A stretch of DNA of 64,000 nt. Source: Gigantopelta aegis. Lineage: Eukaryota; Mollusca; Gastropoda; Neomphalida; Peltospiridae. Positions 1-9,889 of the stretch are shown piece after piece (positions within the stretch are counted from its first letter, which is position 1; each line of letters opens with the position of its first letter). The DNA is taken from NCBI RefSeq assembly GCF_016097555.1, contig NC_054706.1, positions 24,044,378 to 24,108,377 of the forward strand. Reading direction: 5' to 3'. The notes beneath the pieces are model-generated. The model was given only the letters and a program-made list of their open reading frames with translations, had not been told where the DNA came from and did no database searches. The position numbers and the translations under genes are program-made.

Positions 1-26
1 GTGATATTTTAAAGAAAACAATTTAT

Positions 27-341
27 TTAAAGGCGCTTACCCTAGTTTTAACTCCTAAAAATGAACACTAAATTTAGTTAATCTAGAAACCTGTAGCACG
101 TTTGGATAAAGTTACAATAGAACTCGAATCAATAACCGCTACTTCTCGCGTTTTCAAAAATATGAAACAAAATGCATTTTGTGATATTAAAAACAACAGG
201 ATGACCAGAAATACTTCGGTTCTACGGAAATGGATAATCTAAACAATAAAATATAAGTAATGTTTGAGTTCAGTGATCATAAACGGCTCTAATAGTGAAA
301 AATATGCTGTATTGTTTAAAAACTAGAGTCTGTTCCTTTAA
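27..341 (-). mobile_element. MITE-like element, family 1 (TIR type)
   Basis: A short non-coding element bounded by imperfect terminal inverted repeats. It starts TTAAAGGCGCTTACCCTAG and ends AACTAGAGTCTGTTCCTTTAA. Its interior is the reverse complement of the elements at 24673, 56418 and 61944 and matches the one at 34990. The TTAA at both ends could be part of a target-site duplication. It lies in the intron just upstream of the first visible transporter exon. Confidence 0.7.
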
Positions 342-484
342 CATGCAACTTTAGTGGTGAAAGAGCTATGTTATACGGAAACATTTTAACAATTAATTGC
401 AACAAACACTGGGCAGTATCTTTAAGAACCGATGTTTTGACATTATACATCTCTTCTTAGTTTCGGTTTTGTTTTTCCTTTTAG

Positions 485-619
485 GTTGTCTACGTCAGCG
501 CTACTGTCCCTTACGTACTGCTGTTGGCGCTGCTCATAAGAGGGTTGATGCTGCCGGGAGCCGTGGAGGGAATTAAGGCGTTCATCATTCCTCGCTGGGA
601 GAAACTTCTTACTTTACAG
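485..619 (+). CDS. SLC6 transporter, exon covering TM5 and extracellular loop 3
   Basis: This exon encodes 45 codons, [20 protein letters not shown] followed by [13 protein letters not shown] and ending RWEKLLTLQ. The order matches SLC6 (sodium- and chloride-dependent neurotransmitter transporter) proteins: TM5 with the FPY-like VPY motif, then the LPGA turn, then the loop leading to TM6. The acceptor is a pyrimidine-rich tract ending TTTTAG. Phase is 0 at both ends. The join LTLQ|VWID to the next exon is exactly what the family predicts, which fixes the 3' end at 619 and makes the intron start with GC instead of GT. Exons for TM1-TM4, with most of the substrate and sodium site, lie to the left of the window. 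The protein would be a plasma-membrane symporter. Motifs in later exons fit the GABA/taurine/creatine/glycine group better than the monoamine group, but the substrate cannot be assigned. Confidence 0.92.
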
Positions 620-3480
620 GCAGGGGCAGAGTCACCGTGTTCTTTGGGGTGGGGGTGGGTGATGGCAGGTGAGGGTTTGTAGCAGCGTCAAACCTAGACT
701 AAAGAGCAAGGGAACAGTAATACTTTTTTTCTAGCTTTTAGACACGTATAAACTAAAACAAGGGTAGTCCGAGTACTCCGACCGTTAGCCCGATTATTCT
801 GACCGTTAGCCCGAGTATTCTGACCGTTAGCCCGAGTACTCTGACCGTTAGCCCGAGTATTCTGACCGTTAGTCCGAGTATTCTGACCGTTAGTCCGATT
901 ATTCTAACCGTTAGCCCGAGTATTCTGTACGTTAGTCCGAATATTCTTACCGATAGTCTGATTATTCTGACCGTCAGCCCGAGTATTCTGACCGTTAGCC
1001 CGAGTATTCTGACCGTTAGCCCGAGTATTCTGACCGTTAGTGCGAGTATTCTGACCGTTAGCCCGAGTATTCTGTACGTTAGTCCGAGTATTCTTACCGT
1101 TAGTCTGATTATTCTGACCGTCAGCCCGAGTATTCTGACAGTTAGCCCGAGTATTCTGATCGTTAGCCCAAGTATTCTGACCGTTAGTCCGATTATTCTG
1201 ACCGTTAGCCCGAGTATTCTGACCATTAGTCCGAGTATTCTAACCGTTAGTCCGAGTACTCTGACCGTTACCCCGAGTACTCTGACCGTTTGCCCGATTA
1301 TTCTGACCGTTAGCCAGAGTACTCTGACCGTTTGTCCGAGTATTCTGACCGTTACCCGGAGTACTCTAACCGTTAGCCCGATTAATTTAACCGTTAGCCT
1401 GAGTACTCTGACCGTTAGCCCATGTAGTCTGACCGTTAGCCCGATTAGTCTGACCGTTAGCCCGATTAGCCTGACCGTTAGCCCAACTACTCTGACCGTT
1501 AGCGCGATTATTCTGACCGTTAGTCCGAGTACTCTAACCGTTAGCCCGATTAGCCTGACCGTTAGCCCGATTAGCCTGACCATTAGCCCAACTACCCTGA
1601 CCATTAGCCCGATTATTCTAACCGTTAGCACGAGTACTCTAACCGTTAGCCCGATTAGCCTGACCGTTAGCCCAACTACTCTGACCGTTAGCGCGATTAT
1701 TCTGACCGTTAGTCCGAGTACTCTAACCGTTAGCCCGATTAGCCTGACCGTTAGCCCAACTACCCTGACCATTAGCCCGATTATTCTAACCGTTAGCACG
1801 ACTACTCTGACCGTTAGCCCGTGTACTCTGACCGTTAGCCCGACTATTCTGACCGTTACCCCGACTACTCTGCCGTTCGAGAGCTGGACGGACATTTGGA
1901 CGCTTATGGTCGCTCTCCCAGTCGGAGATAACTGTATAGCGAAAACATGGAATGGTTGCCTACTACATTACAGCTCTAATACAGCAATAATCCTATGTTT
2001 GACTCAATAACCTTTACAACTGATCATTTTCGAGTTCGCTGATAACAAATATTCCACATAGTAATGACCAATGCACACACTACAGGAAGAAACCCCTCAG
2101 CACCTATGTATTTAACCGGAACATGACTGTAATGTGTATATTAGTGGTTACTATGTGGCATGTTATTTGATATTAGTGTTTTTTTCTGCTCCAGTGTCAC
2201 GGGGATCCTATAATACCCGTAACTGAATAAAACACGATTATCCAAATATCTCTTCTAACTGTATATCTTTTAGATCTCTCTGTATTGGGCAGGTACTACC
2301 CGAGTGGCCCGGCTCTAGGTGTGATCAGAGATAAGATCTGATATAAATATATATATATAGCACGTTTAGTTCACTAGAAAACACAACAAAACACAATACT
2401 CTTTGGAATCTGTATTAACTCTAACGCTGACAAATGTACTTGCTGCAGTAGTTAATTAACAACAACAATATAATAACAACCCAGAGCTAATCACTTAATT
2501 AGTTAATCACTAGGTGTCTAGTTTACACAATATTCTAATCACTTCACCGTGATTACAACACACACACGGGTGATAATTGAGAAACGCTGCCAGGGGAACT
2601 TAATTAATAAAGAAATTACAACTCTATTCCTAACTGGTTAATTTTTAATTAACCCTTAACTACTCATTCAGTAACCTTGTAATACAGACTTAATACTGGT
2701 ACATATCACCATAAAGACAATAACCTACAGTTTACCTAGGTCCTCTAGGATGACTGGTTAAGCTTTATCTTACCAAATACTCGTATAAAAATATTAGAAC
2801 AGTGAAGCCTACAATTTACTTCGTCCGATTACCGGAGACACTGTCTAAAGAATATTGGTATAATACAGTATTAAAATATTTAAAGTCACATCAATCACAT
2901 CAAGGTTATACAACAGAGCAGAAATATATAGTTACCAAGTCCGGTCTGAACTAATATAGTTCGTTCAGTTGGACAACGTCCGTTCCCCTGGATACTTCCA
3001 ATGTTTCTCCTCAATATATCTAAAATCCTATCTATTTATTCAAACATCTCAGACTAGTCCGGAGACAGCGAATATCGCCTGGGGGCACAACGCGGTACCT
3101 CACCTATCATGTGATATTTCCACAACTCCCAGAGATGGTATATTTTCTTAAATGGCCAGACAGACCGTCGCCAGGTCGCTAGAAATCCCCAGGTCGTAAA
3201 CCGAACTACTGGGGTTATTACGTAACCACTGTGCCCACCTGGTCTAAGTGCATATTGGGACGCAGGACTACCACCGTCGCGCGGGGGTATTACGTAACCA
3301 AGCTGCACACGGCCCTCTAAAACAATTAACATCGACACAGGCGAAAAGATAAGAGCATGTGCCGTCACATCCAGTGTCGCCACCTATCTTTCACATTTAT
3401 TTTTTACTATCCTGCTACACTTCCCTGTCCGTGTTTCTCCTAGTGCAATTTGTTTTTGTTGTATCAGCTGTTCCTTTCAG
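620..3480 (+). other. Intron with GC donor (GC-AG intron), 2.9 kb
   Basis: The intron starts CAG|GCAGGG and ends TTCCTTTCAG|. The GC donor is required by protein homology and by the phase on both sides, and no nearby GT donor preserves the reading frame. It contains a 21-bp minisatellite in its first half. From 1880 to 3480 it is AT-rich unique sequence in which I see no gene. The motif GTTATTACGTAACCA occurs near 3213 and, with one change, near 3288; it includes the palindrome TTACGTAA. Confidence 0.75.
764..1876. repeat. 21-bp minisatellite, about 53 units
   Basis: This is a tandem array of CCGTTAGCCCGAGTATTCTGA and close variants (CCGATTATT, CCGATTAGCC, CCCAACTAC). Two blocks near 1500 and 1680 repeat the same series of variants, so the array has higher-order structure. 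Because 21 is a multiple of 3, the minus strand stays open for about 380 codons of a seven-residue repeat of the type LTVRILG. I treat that frame as a by-product of the period, since it is antisense within an intron and has no recognisable domain. Confidence 0.95.
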
Positions 3481-3584
3481 GTTTGGATTGACAGCGCTAC
3501 CCAGGTGATGTGGTCATGCGGCACTGGATCCGCCAACATTATCACACTATCTAGATACAACCGTTTCCATAACAACTGCTATAG
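3481..3584 (+). CDS. SLC6 transporter, exon covering TM6
   Basis: The exon begins VWIDSATQVMWSCGTG and ends SRYNRFHNNCY plus two bases of the next Arg codon, joined by GTAAGT. It matches SLC6 TM6 (VW-D-A-TQ-FFS-G-G ... YN-F-NNC). Residues visible at known functional positions are Gln 8, the equivalent of a chloride ligand (SERT Q332), and Ser 12, the Na1/chloride ligand (SERT S336). The unwound segment reads SCGTGSAN where the family usually has SLG-G-FG, and the usual Phe before it is Trp. So the substrate-gating stretch is divergent while the ion ligands are kept. The acceptor is TTCCTTTCAG. The phase matches the exons on both sides. Confidence 0.92.
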
Positions 3585-4050
3585 GTAAGTTTAAAGATAC
3601 ATGGATAATTTTGGTGGCAATTTAGTGCGTGTCTGCGGAATGATTTTAAAAATGTAATTAATTAATGTCAGATTATTATATTTTATGGCATATGTTTAGC
3701 AGTGGATCCGTCACGCTTATCAGATTTTGCAATAATACAGTCTTAAAAAAACAGTATGGGCGTGTAATTGAAGGTAACCTTTATATTTCGCACACAAAAT
3801 ATAAATTAAAATAAATTAAAATAAATACTTTACTTAACGGTCAGAATAAAATTTTGAGACTTCCCCTTTAATATTAAAAAGAAGCCCCATTTAAACTTAC
3901 ATTCAAACAAAAACATGATCACATGATCGAATAATCAATGCATTGGATATGATTTTTTTTTCTGTTTCATTACTATATGTATAATTAATAATTAAGATGG
4001 GCACACTACTGATATTAAATTATTTCTGGGTGTATGTATGTTCATTTCAG

Positions 4051-4183
4051 AGACGCCATCTTGGTGACCGCTCTCGACTGTGTTTCACCAGCGTGTTTGC
4101 CGGTTTGTCGTGTTCGCGGTCATGCAAAAGTAGGCTATATGGCGGACTATCTGGGAAAGACACCAGGGGTTGTCCTTTTCAGG
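4051..4183 (+). pseudogene. SLC6 transporter, TM7 exon with frame disruptions
   Basis: The exon completes the split Arg codon and reads DAILVTALDC. It then leaves the expected frame: the TM7 core FTSVFAG is encoded in the +1 frame, and GYMADYLGK returns in the original frame. A reading with all these family motifs needs several small indels, including an extra CAAAAGTA-like stretch before GGCTATATG. The exon is 133 nt, while the flanking exons require a length of 3n+2, so the phase to the TM8 exon does not match. The first frame has no stop, but it replaces most of TM7 with charged and Cys/Pro/Arg-rich residues. The residue equivalent to SERT N368, a shared Na1/chloride ligand, is Asp (4076-4078). 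Either the gene is decayed or the consensus sequence is wrong here; the damaged tandem copy next door favours an assembly problem. The assignment to SLC6 TM7 is firm; the status is not. Confidence 0.75.
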
Positions 4184-5450
4184 GTATGTTGTCCCCCATG
4201 CAGTCAAAGGTATACAAAATCAGTGCTGATATTAATAAACCCATCGGATCATTCTAGTTTACTCCGGCGGTGGCGGTTAAATGGTTTTCTCTCTCATTAT
4301 ACGTGTGGTCCATAACTAAATGTCCGACGCCATATAACCAAAATTAAAATGTGTTGAGAGCAAAAAGTTGGATTTTGCGTCAATATTGAGATTTTAATTT
4401 TTTTTACATATTGAATTTTAATGAGTTTCTCAATTATTGCAATTGGACAGAAGATCTAAATATAATGAATATAACTACATCCCAAGATTAAGTACTCCTT
4501 CCTTCTATGTTTACTTCTCCAAAAACATTATTTTAGACATATTTTTAATGAATGAATGTTTAACGACAACCCAGCACAAAACATATATCGGCTATTGGGT
4601 GTCATACAATGGTCATTACTAAATATAAAAATGAATTGATGATAAACATGAATAAAATTTTTTATAAAATCAAGTTTGGTAATTTATATCAGCATTTTGT
4701 GACAAAAATCTTCATTTTCAAAGCTGTCGTCAACAAATATTATGGTGTATACCTAAGTAATATCTGTAAGTATGTTAAAATTTATCACTGTTTTGCCTTT
4801 TACAAAGTATACATGTGAAAACTAAAAGTAATTTCAGCAGGGTATGAATCATGTCTAATTTTCCCTGAAATTAGTTGTAAACTGCAAATGGCCCCAATGT
4901 GACTTTCATCCCTCACATTTCTGTCGTATCAGTCACCACATGATTAGCCTCCACTCCACCAAAATATGGTTAATTTTTTGTTTCCGTCAGTGTTTATATT
5001 TAATTAAAAATGAAGTAAAATCTAATGATTGATTTTTTTTCCTATAAATATTTCAAAATCTTTCCAAAGACAACACTGTGCAGATAGAACATATGTAGAA
5101 GAAAAAATAGCTGCTCATTGTATGAAGAAATTCCAAAATTTGATAGTTATTACATTTTGAAGTGGTGTCCTCAACATTGCTAAAATTGGCCATGGCAAGG
5201 CACTGTGGTAGGTGTTTTAACACAGCCTCTGTATACTCTCAGTTTAAAGGTGACATACCGATACTTACCGAATGAATCAAGTATGTATGAATGCGATGCG
5301 AACACGAAACAGACAATTTCACCGGAAGTTTCCTGCTCTGCTGTAGGACTGTGACTACCAGCTCTCAACCAAGACTGCATGCTTTAAGAATGAAGCTTGT
5401 TCCGGCCCGCAAAATCGCACCGTAGGCATCTGTTTTATCCAATATGCTGG
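4160..5450. repeat. Tandem duplication, intact copy
   Basis: This segment runs from the end of the TM7 exon into its intron and is repeated, with many losses, at about 5450-6270. Shared landmarks are GGGGTTGTCCTTTTCAGGGT, CTAGTTTTCCGGCGGTGGCG-like sequence (TACTCCGGCGGTGGCG here), TTTTTAATGAATGAATGTTT and TTTAAGAATGAAGCTTGTTC. It includes a short SINE/LINE-tail type piece at about 4545-4625 (AATGAATGTTTAACGACAAC ... CGGCTATTGGGTGTC). Confidence 0.7.
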
Positions 5451-6270
5451 GAGAAAGAGCTCAACAGGGGTTGTCCTTTTCAGGGTATGTGTCCCCCATG
5501 CAGGCAAAGGTACTACTTCACGGGCCTGCTGATATTAATAAAAATGTTATAGCCACTAAGGCTATATAGAAACATATAGCATATTGTGGTCTGAGGCCAT
5601 GTTCCAGAGACGCCCGTCCGCCTCTTTACTGCCGACTGTCGCGGTTCGGCTATATGGCGGACTATCTCACCAGTCGATCAATGCCGTCAAGGTATGATCA
5701 GTGCACACCCAGTCATCTAGTTTTCCGGCGGTGGCGCTCATACGTGTGGTCCATCTAAATGTCCGACGCCATTACCATGAGTGCGCCGTTAAATATCCCT
5801 TCCTTCCTTCTATTTTACTCCAAACATTATTTTAGACATATTTTTAATGAATGAATGTTTAACGACAACCCAGTCAAAACATATATCGGCTATTGGGTGA
5901 CAATGGTCATAACAGTGTGACAAAAAATTATAAAATCAAGTTTTAAAAACACAATGCACAGAGCTGTGCAAAGGTATGTCATAAAATTTCAAGTAAAAAA
6001 TCAGTCGTGTCAAGATAATAGTGGTGATGTCTACCAAATATATCTTCCTTTGTCGGTCCAACATGATTACACTCCGTCAGAATAAGTGTACACTGACATG
6101 TTCACACTCAGGTGGAGGTCTTCTTTATAAGAAATGAATAACAGTATGTATGACGTCCTAACACTCTTCCTGCTCTGCCTGTAGGAGGACACTCTCCCAA
6201 GACTGGCTTTAAGAATGAAGCTTGTTCGCAATCGCACCGTAGGCATATTTTATCACTGTTGAATCACTAT
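5450..6270. repeat. Tandem duplication, copy with many micro-deletions
   Basis: About 820 bp correspond to about 1,290 bp of the upstream copy. Blocks of 10-60 bases are nearly identical and are separated by deletions of 1 to tens of bases. A remnant of the TM7 exon is visible near 5600-5665 (CAGAGACGCCC ... GGCTATATGGCGGACTATCT). Pieces of the same landmarks recur a third time at 6300-6400. Pervasive small deletions without matching substitutions are unusual for an old duplication and resemble uncorrected long-read sequence. Confidence 0.65.
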
Positions 6271-6933
6271 GGCGTCTAGAACATGACATACATATAAATC
6301 CACCCGTCCCCTCTTTACTGCCGACTGTCTTCTTTGTACTCACCCGATGCCGCATTTGGCAAGTATCTTTTGGCGCTCAGATCCATCGATTACCATTCAC
6401 ATACCGTCCTAAACAGTGTGATGTCATAACAGAAAGTCCTAACACTGTGACGTCATAACAGTGTGATGTCATAACAGAAAGTGATGTCATAACTAAGTGT
6501 GATGTAATAATAGAGTGATGTTACAACAGTCATAAAAAAGTGTGATGTCATAACAGTGTGACGTCCTAACAGTGTGACGTCCTAACACAGTGACATCCTA
6601 ACACTGCGATGTCCTAACACTGCGATGTCCTCACACTGTGACGTCCTAACGGTGTGACGTCCTAACACTGTGACATCCTAACACTGTGACGTCATAACAG
6701 TGACGTCATAACAGTGTGACGTCCTAACACAGTGACATCCTAACACTGCGACGTCCTAACACTGTGACGTACTAACACTGTGACGTCCTAACACTGTATC
6801 ATCCTAACGGTGTGACGTCCTAAATCTGACATCCTAACGGTCTGACATCCTAACACTGTGACATCCTAACACTGTGACGTCATAACAGTGTGATGTCATA
6901 ACAGTGTGACGCCATAACCGTGTGACGTCATAA

Positions 6934-7240
6934 AGTTAAATTTGTTTTATTTAACGACGCCACTAGAGCACGTTGATTTTTTTAATCTTATCATCGACGT
7001 CAAACATATGGTCATTCTGACACCGTCTTTTTTTTTAGGAAACCCGCTGTCGCCACATACGCTACTCTTTTACGGCAGGCAGTAAGTGGTTTGCCCCTAC
7101 CCACTGAGCCTTTCGGAGCACTCACTGAGGGTTTGGAATCGGTATCTGGATAAAAAATCCCATGCCTGGACTGGGATCCGAACCCAGTACCTACCAGCCT
7201 GTACACCGATGGACTAACCACGATGCCACCAAGGCCGGTT
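6934..7240 (-). mobile_element. tRNA-derived SINE, family C
   Basis: Read on the minus strand it starts AACCGGCCTTGGTGGCATCG with an A-box-like head and a B-box GGGTTCGGATCCCAG. A body containing GCGACAGCGGGTTTCC follows, and the end is GCGTCGTTAAATAAAACAAA. The flanking satellite sequence (ACTCATTTA before, AACTTTATGACG-like after) is the same as around the other family C copies in this array. That means the element was amplified together with the satellite. Confidence 0.9.
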
Positions 7241-7817
7241 AAATGAGTGTGATGTCATAACAGAGTGTGACGTCATAACAGAGTGTGATGTCATAACAGA
7301 AAGTGATGTCATAACTGAGTGTGATGTAATAATAGAGTGTGATGTCACAACAGTGTCATAAACAAAGTGTGATGTCATAACAGAGTGTGATGTCATAATA
7401 GTGTGACGTCATAACAGTGACGTCATAACACAGTGGCATCCTAACACGGCGACGTCCTAACGGTGTGACGTTCTAACGGTGTGACATCCTAACACTGACG
7501 GATTGTCATGTCATAACAGAAAGTGATGTCATGACTCAGTGTGATGTCATAATAGTGTGATGTCACAACAGTGTCATAAACAGAGTGTGACGTCATAACA
7601 GTGTGACGTCCTAACATAGTGACATCCTAACACTGCGACGTCCTAACACTGTGACGTACTAACACTGTGACGTCCTAACACTGTATCATCCTAACGGTGT
7701 GACGTCCTAAAACTGACATCCTAACGGTGTGACATCCTAACACTGTGACATCCTAACACTATGACGTCATAACAGTGTGATGTCATAACAGTGTGACGCC
7801 ATAACAGTGACGTCATA

Positions 7818-8131
7818 AAGTTAAGTTTGTTTTATTTAACGACGCCACTAGAGCACGTTGATTTTTTTTATCTTACAACAGCGATTGGACATCAAACATA
7901 TGGTCATCCTGACACTGTCTTTTTTTTAGGAAACCCGCTGTCGCCACATACGCTACTCTTTTACGACAGGCAGTAAGTGGTTTGCCCCTACCCACTGAGC
8001 CTTTCGGAGCACTCACTCAGGGTTTGGAATCGGTATCTGGATGAAAAATGTCATGCCTGGACTGGGATCCGAACCCAGTACCTACCAGCCTGTAGACTGA
8101 TGGCCTAACCACGATGCCACCAAGGCCGGTT
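7818..8131 (-). mobile_element. tRNA-derived SINE, family C
   Basis: Same head, body, tail and flanks as the copy at 6934, in the same orientation and about 885 bp further on. The two mark one higher-order repeat of SINE plus satellite. Confidence 0.9.
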
Positions 8132-8345
8132 AAATGAGTGTGATGTCATAACAGAGTGTGAAGTCATAACAGAGTGTGATGTCATAACAGAGTGTCATAA
8201 ACAAAGTGTGATGTCATAACAGAGTGTGATGTCATAACAGTGTGACGTCCTAACAGTGTGACATCCTAACCCCATGACATCCTAACACTGCGACCTCTTA
8301 ACACAGCGACGTCCTAACAGTGTGACGTCATAACAGTGTGACGTC

Positions 8346-8365
8346 ATAAAGTTAAGTAGTTTATG
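8346..8365. other. Orientation switch of the satellite
   Basis: Left of this point the units read GTGACGTCATAA; right of it they read TTATGACGTCAC. The junction is GTCATAAAGTTAAGTAGTTTATGAC. It joins the SINE-tail flank AAAGTTAAGT directly to a reversed satellite unit starting TTTATGACAC. Confidence 0.85.
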
Positions 8366-8571
8366 ACACTCTGTTGTGACATCACTCTATTATGTCACAG
8401 TGTTAGTACGTCACACTGTTATGACGTCACACTGTTTATGACATGACACTCAGTTATGATGTCACTCTGTTATGACATCACACATTGTGTATGACACTGT
8501 TATGACATCACACTATTATGACATCACACTCTGTTATGACGTCACACTCTGTTATGACATCACACTCATTT

Positions 8572-8886
8572 AACCGGCCTTGGTGGCATCGTGGTTATGG
8601 TCATCGGTCTACAGGCTGGTAGGTACTGGGTTCGGATCCCAATCCAGCCATGGCATTTTTCATCCAGATACCGATTCCAAACCTTGAGTGAGTGCTCCTA
8701 AAGTCTCAGTGGTTAGGGGAAACCACTTACTGCCTGTCGTAAAAGAGTAGCGTATGTGGGGACAGCGGGTTTCCTAGAAAAAAAGACGGTGTCAGAATGA
8801 CCATATGTTTGACGTCCAATAGCCGATGATAAGATAAACAAATCAACGTGCTCTAGTGGCGTCGTTAAATAAAACAAACAACTTCA
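8572..8886 (+). mobile_element. tRNA-derived SINE, family C
   Basis: Complete copy: AACCGGCCTTGGTGGCATCG head, GGGTTCGGATCCCA B-box, body, and tail GTCGTTAAATAAAACAAACA. It is the first plus-strand copy to the right of the orientation switch and, with 7818-8131, forms the nearest inverted SINE pair. Confidence 0.9.
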
Positions 8887-9553
8887 TGAAGTCACACTTA
8901 TATGACGTCACACTGTTATGACGTCACACTGTTAGGATGTCACAGTGTTAGGACGTCAGACTGTTAGGACGTCAGTGTTAGGACATCGCATTGTTAGGAC
9001 ATCGCAGTGTTAGGACGTCACAGTATTAGGATGTCACTGTGTTAGGACATCACACTTTTATGACGTCACACTGTTATGACATCACACTTTTTTATGACTT
9101 GTGACATCACACTGTTGGGATGTCACAGTGTTAGGACGTCACACCGTTAGGACGTCAGAGTGTTAGGACATCGCAGTGTTAGGATATCGCAGTGTTAGGA
9201 CGTCACACCGTTAGGACGTCACACTATTAGGATGTCACAGTGTTAGGGCGTCACAGCGTTGGTATGTCACAGGGTTAGGACGTCGCACTGTCAGGATGTC
9301 ACAGTGTTAGTACGTCACAGTGTTGGTACGTCACATTGTTAGGACGTCGCAGTGTTAGGATGTCACTGTGTTAGGCTGTCGCAGTGTGAGGATGTCACTG
9401 TTAGGATGTCACTCTGTTATGACGTCACACTATTATGACATCACACTTTGTTTATGACACTGTTGTGACATCACACTCTATTATTACATCACACTCAGTT
9501 ATGACATCACTTTCTGTTATGACATCACACTCTGTTATGTCATCACACTCATT

Positions 9554-9889
9554 TAACCGGCCTCGGTGGCATCGTGGTTAGGCCATCAGTCTACAGGCTG
9601 CTAGGTACTGGGTTCGGATCCCAGTCCAGGCATGGGATTTTTCATCCAGATACCGATTGCAAACCCTGAGCGAGTGCTCCGAAAGGCTCAGTGGGTAGGG
9701 GCAAACCACTTACTGCCTGTCGTAAAAGAGTGGCGTATGTGTCGACAGAGGGTTTCCTAAAAAATGGGGGGGGGGGGGGGGGGGGGGGGGTATCAGAATG
9801 ACCATATGTTTGACGTCCAATAGCCGATGATAAGATAAAAAAAATCAACGTGCTCTAGTGGCGTCGTTAAATAAAACAAACTTAACTTT
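9554..9889 (+). mobile_element. tRNA-derived SINE, family C, with poly-G tract
   Basis: Complete copy with the usual head, B-box and tail. After TTTCCTAAAAAAT it contains an uninterrupted run of about 25 G (9766-9790), where the other copies have A-rich sequence plus GACGGTG. The G run may be a real expansion or a sequencing artefact. Confidence 0.9.

Larger units (their letters stand above)
6418..8345 (+). repeat. CRE-like satellite, forward arm (16-18-bp units)
   Basis: Tandem units of the form GTGTGACGTCATAACA and GTGTGACGTCCTAACACT, with 16- and 18-bp spacing and variants GATGTCA, GACATCC and GCGACGTCC. Many units contain the full palindrome TGACGTCA, the consensus cAMP-response element, and most others differ from it by one base. 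Two SINE copies are embedded, both on the minus strand. The array lies in the transporter intron between the TM7 and TM8 exons. ORFs of the MTSHSV type here are repeat translations. Confidence 0.95.

Noticed and set aside
753..1895. 380-codon minus-strand ORF of LTVRILG repeats as a protein gene
   Set aside because: It is the translation of a 21-bp tandem array inside an intron on the opposite strand; the open frame follows from the period.
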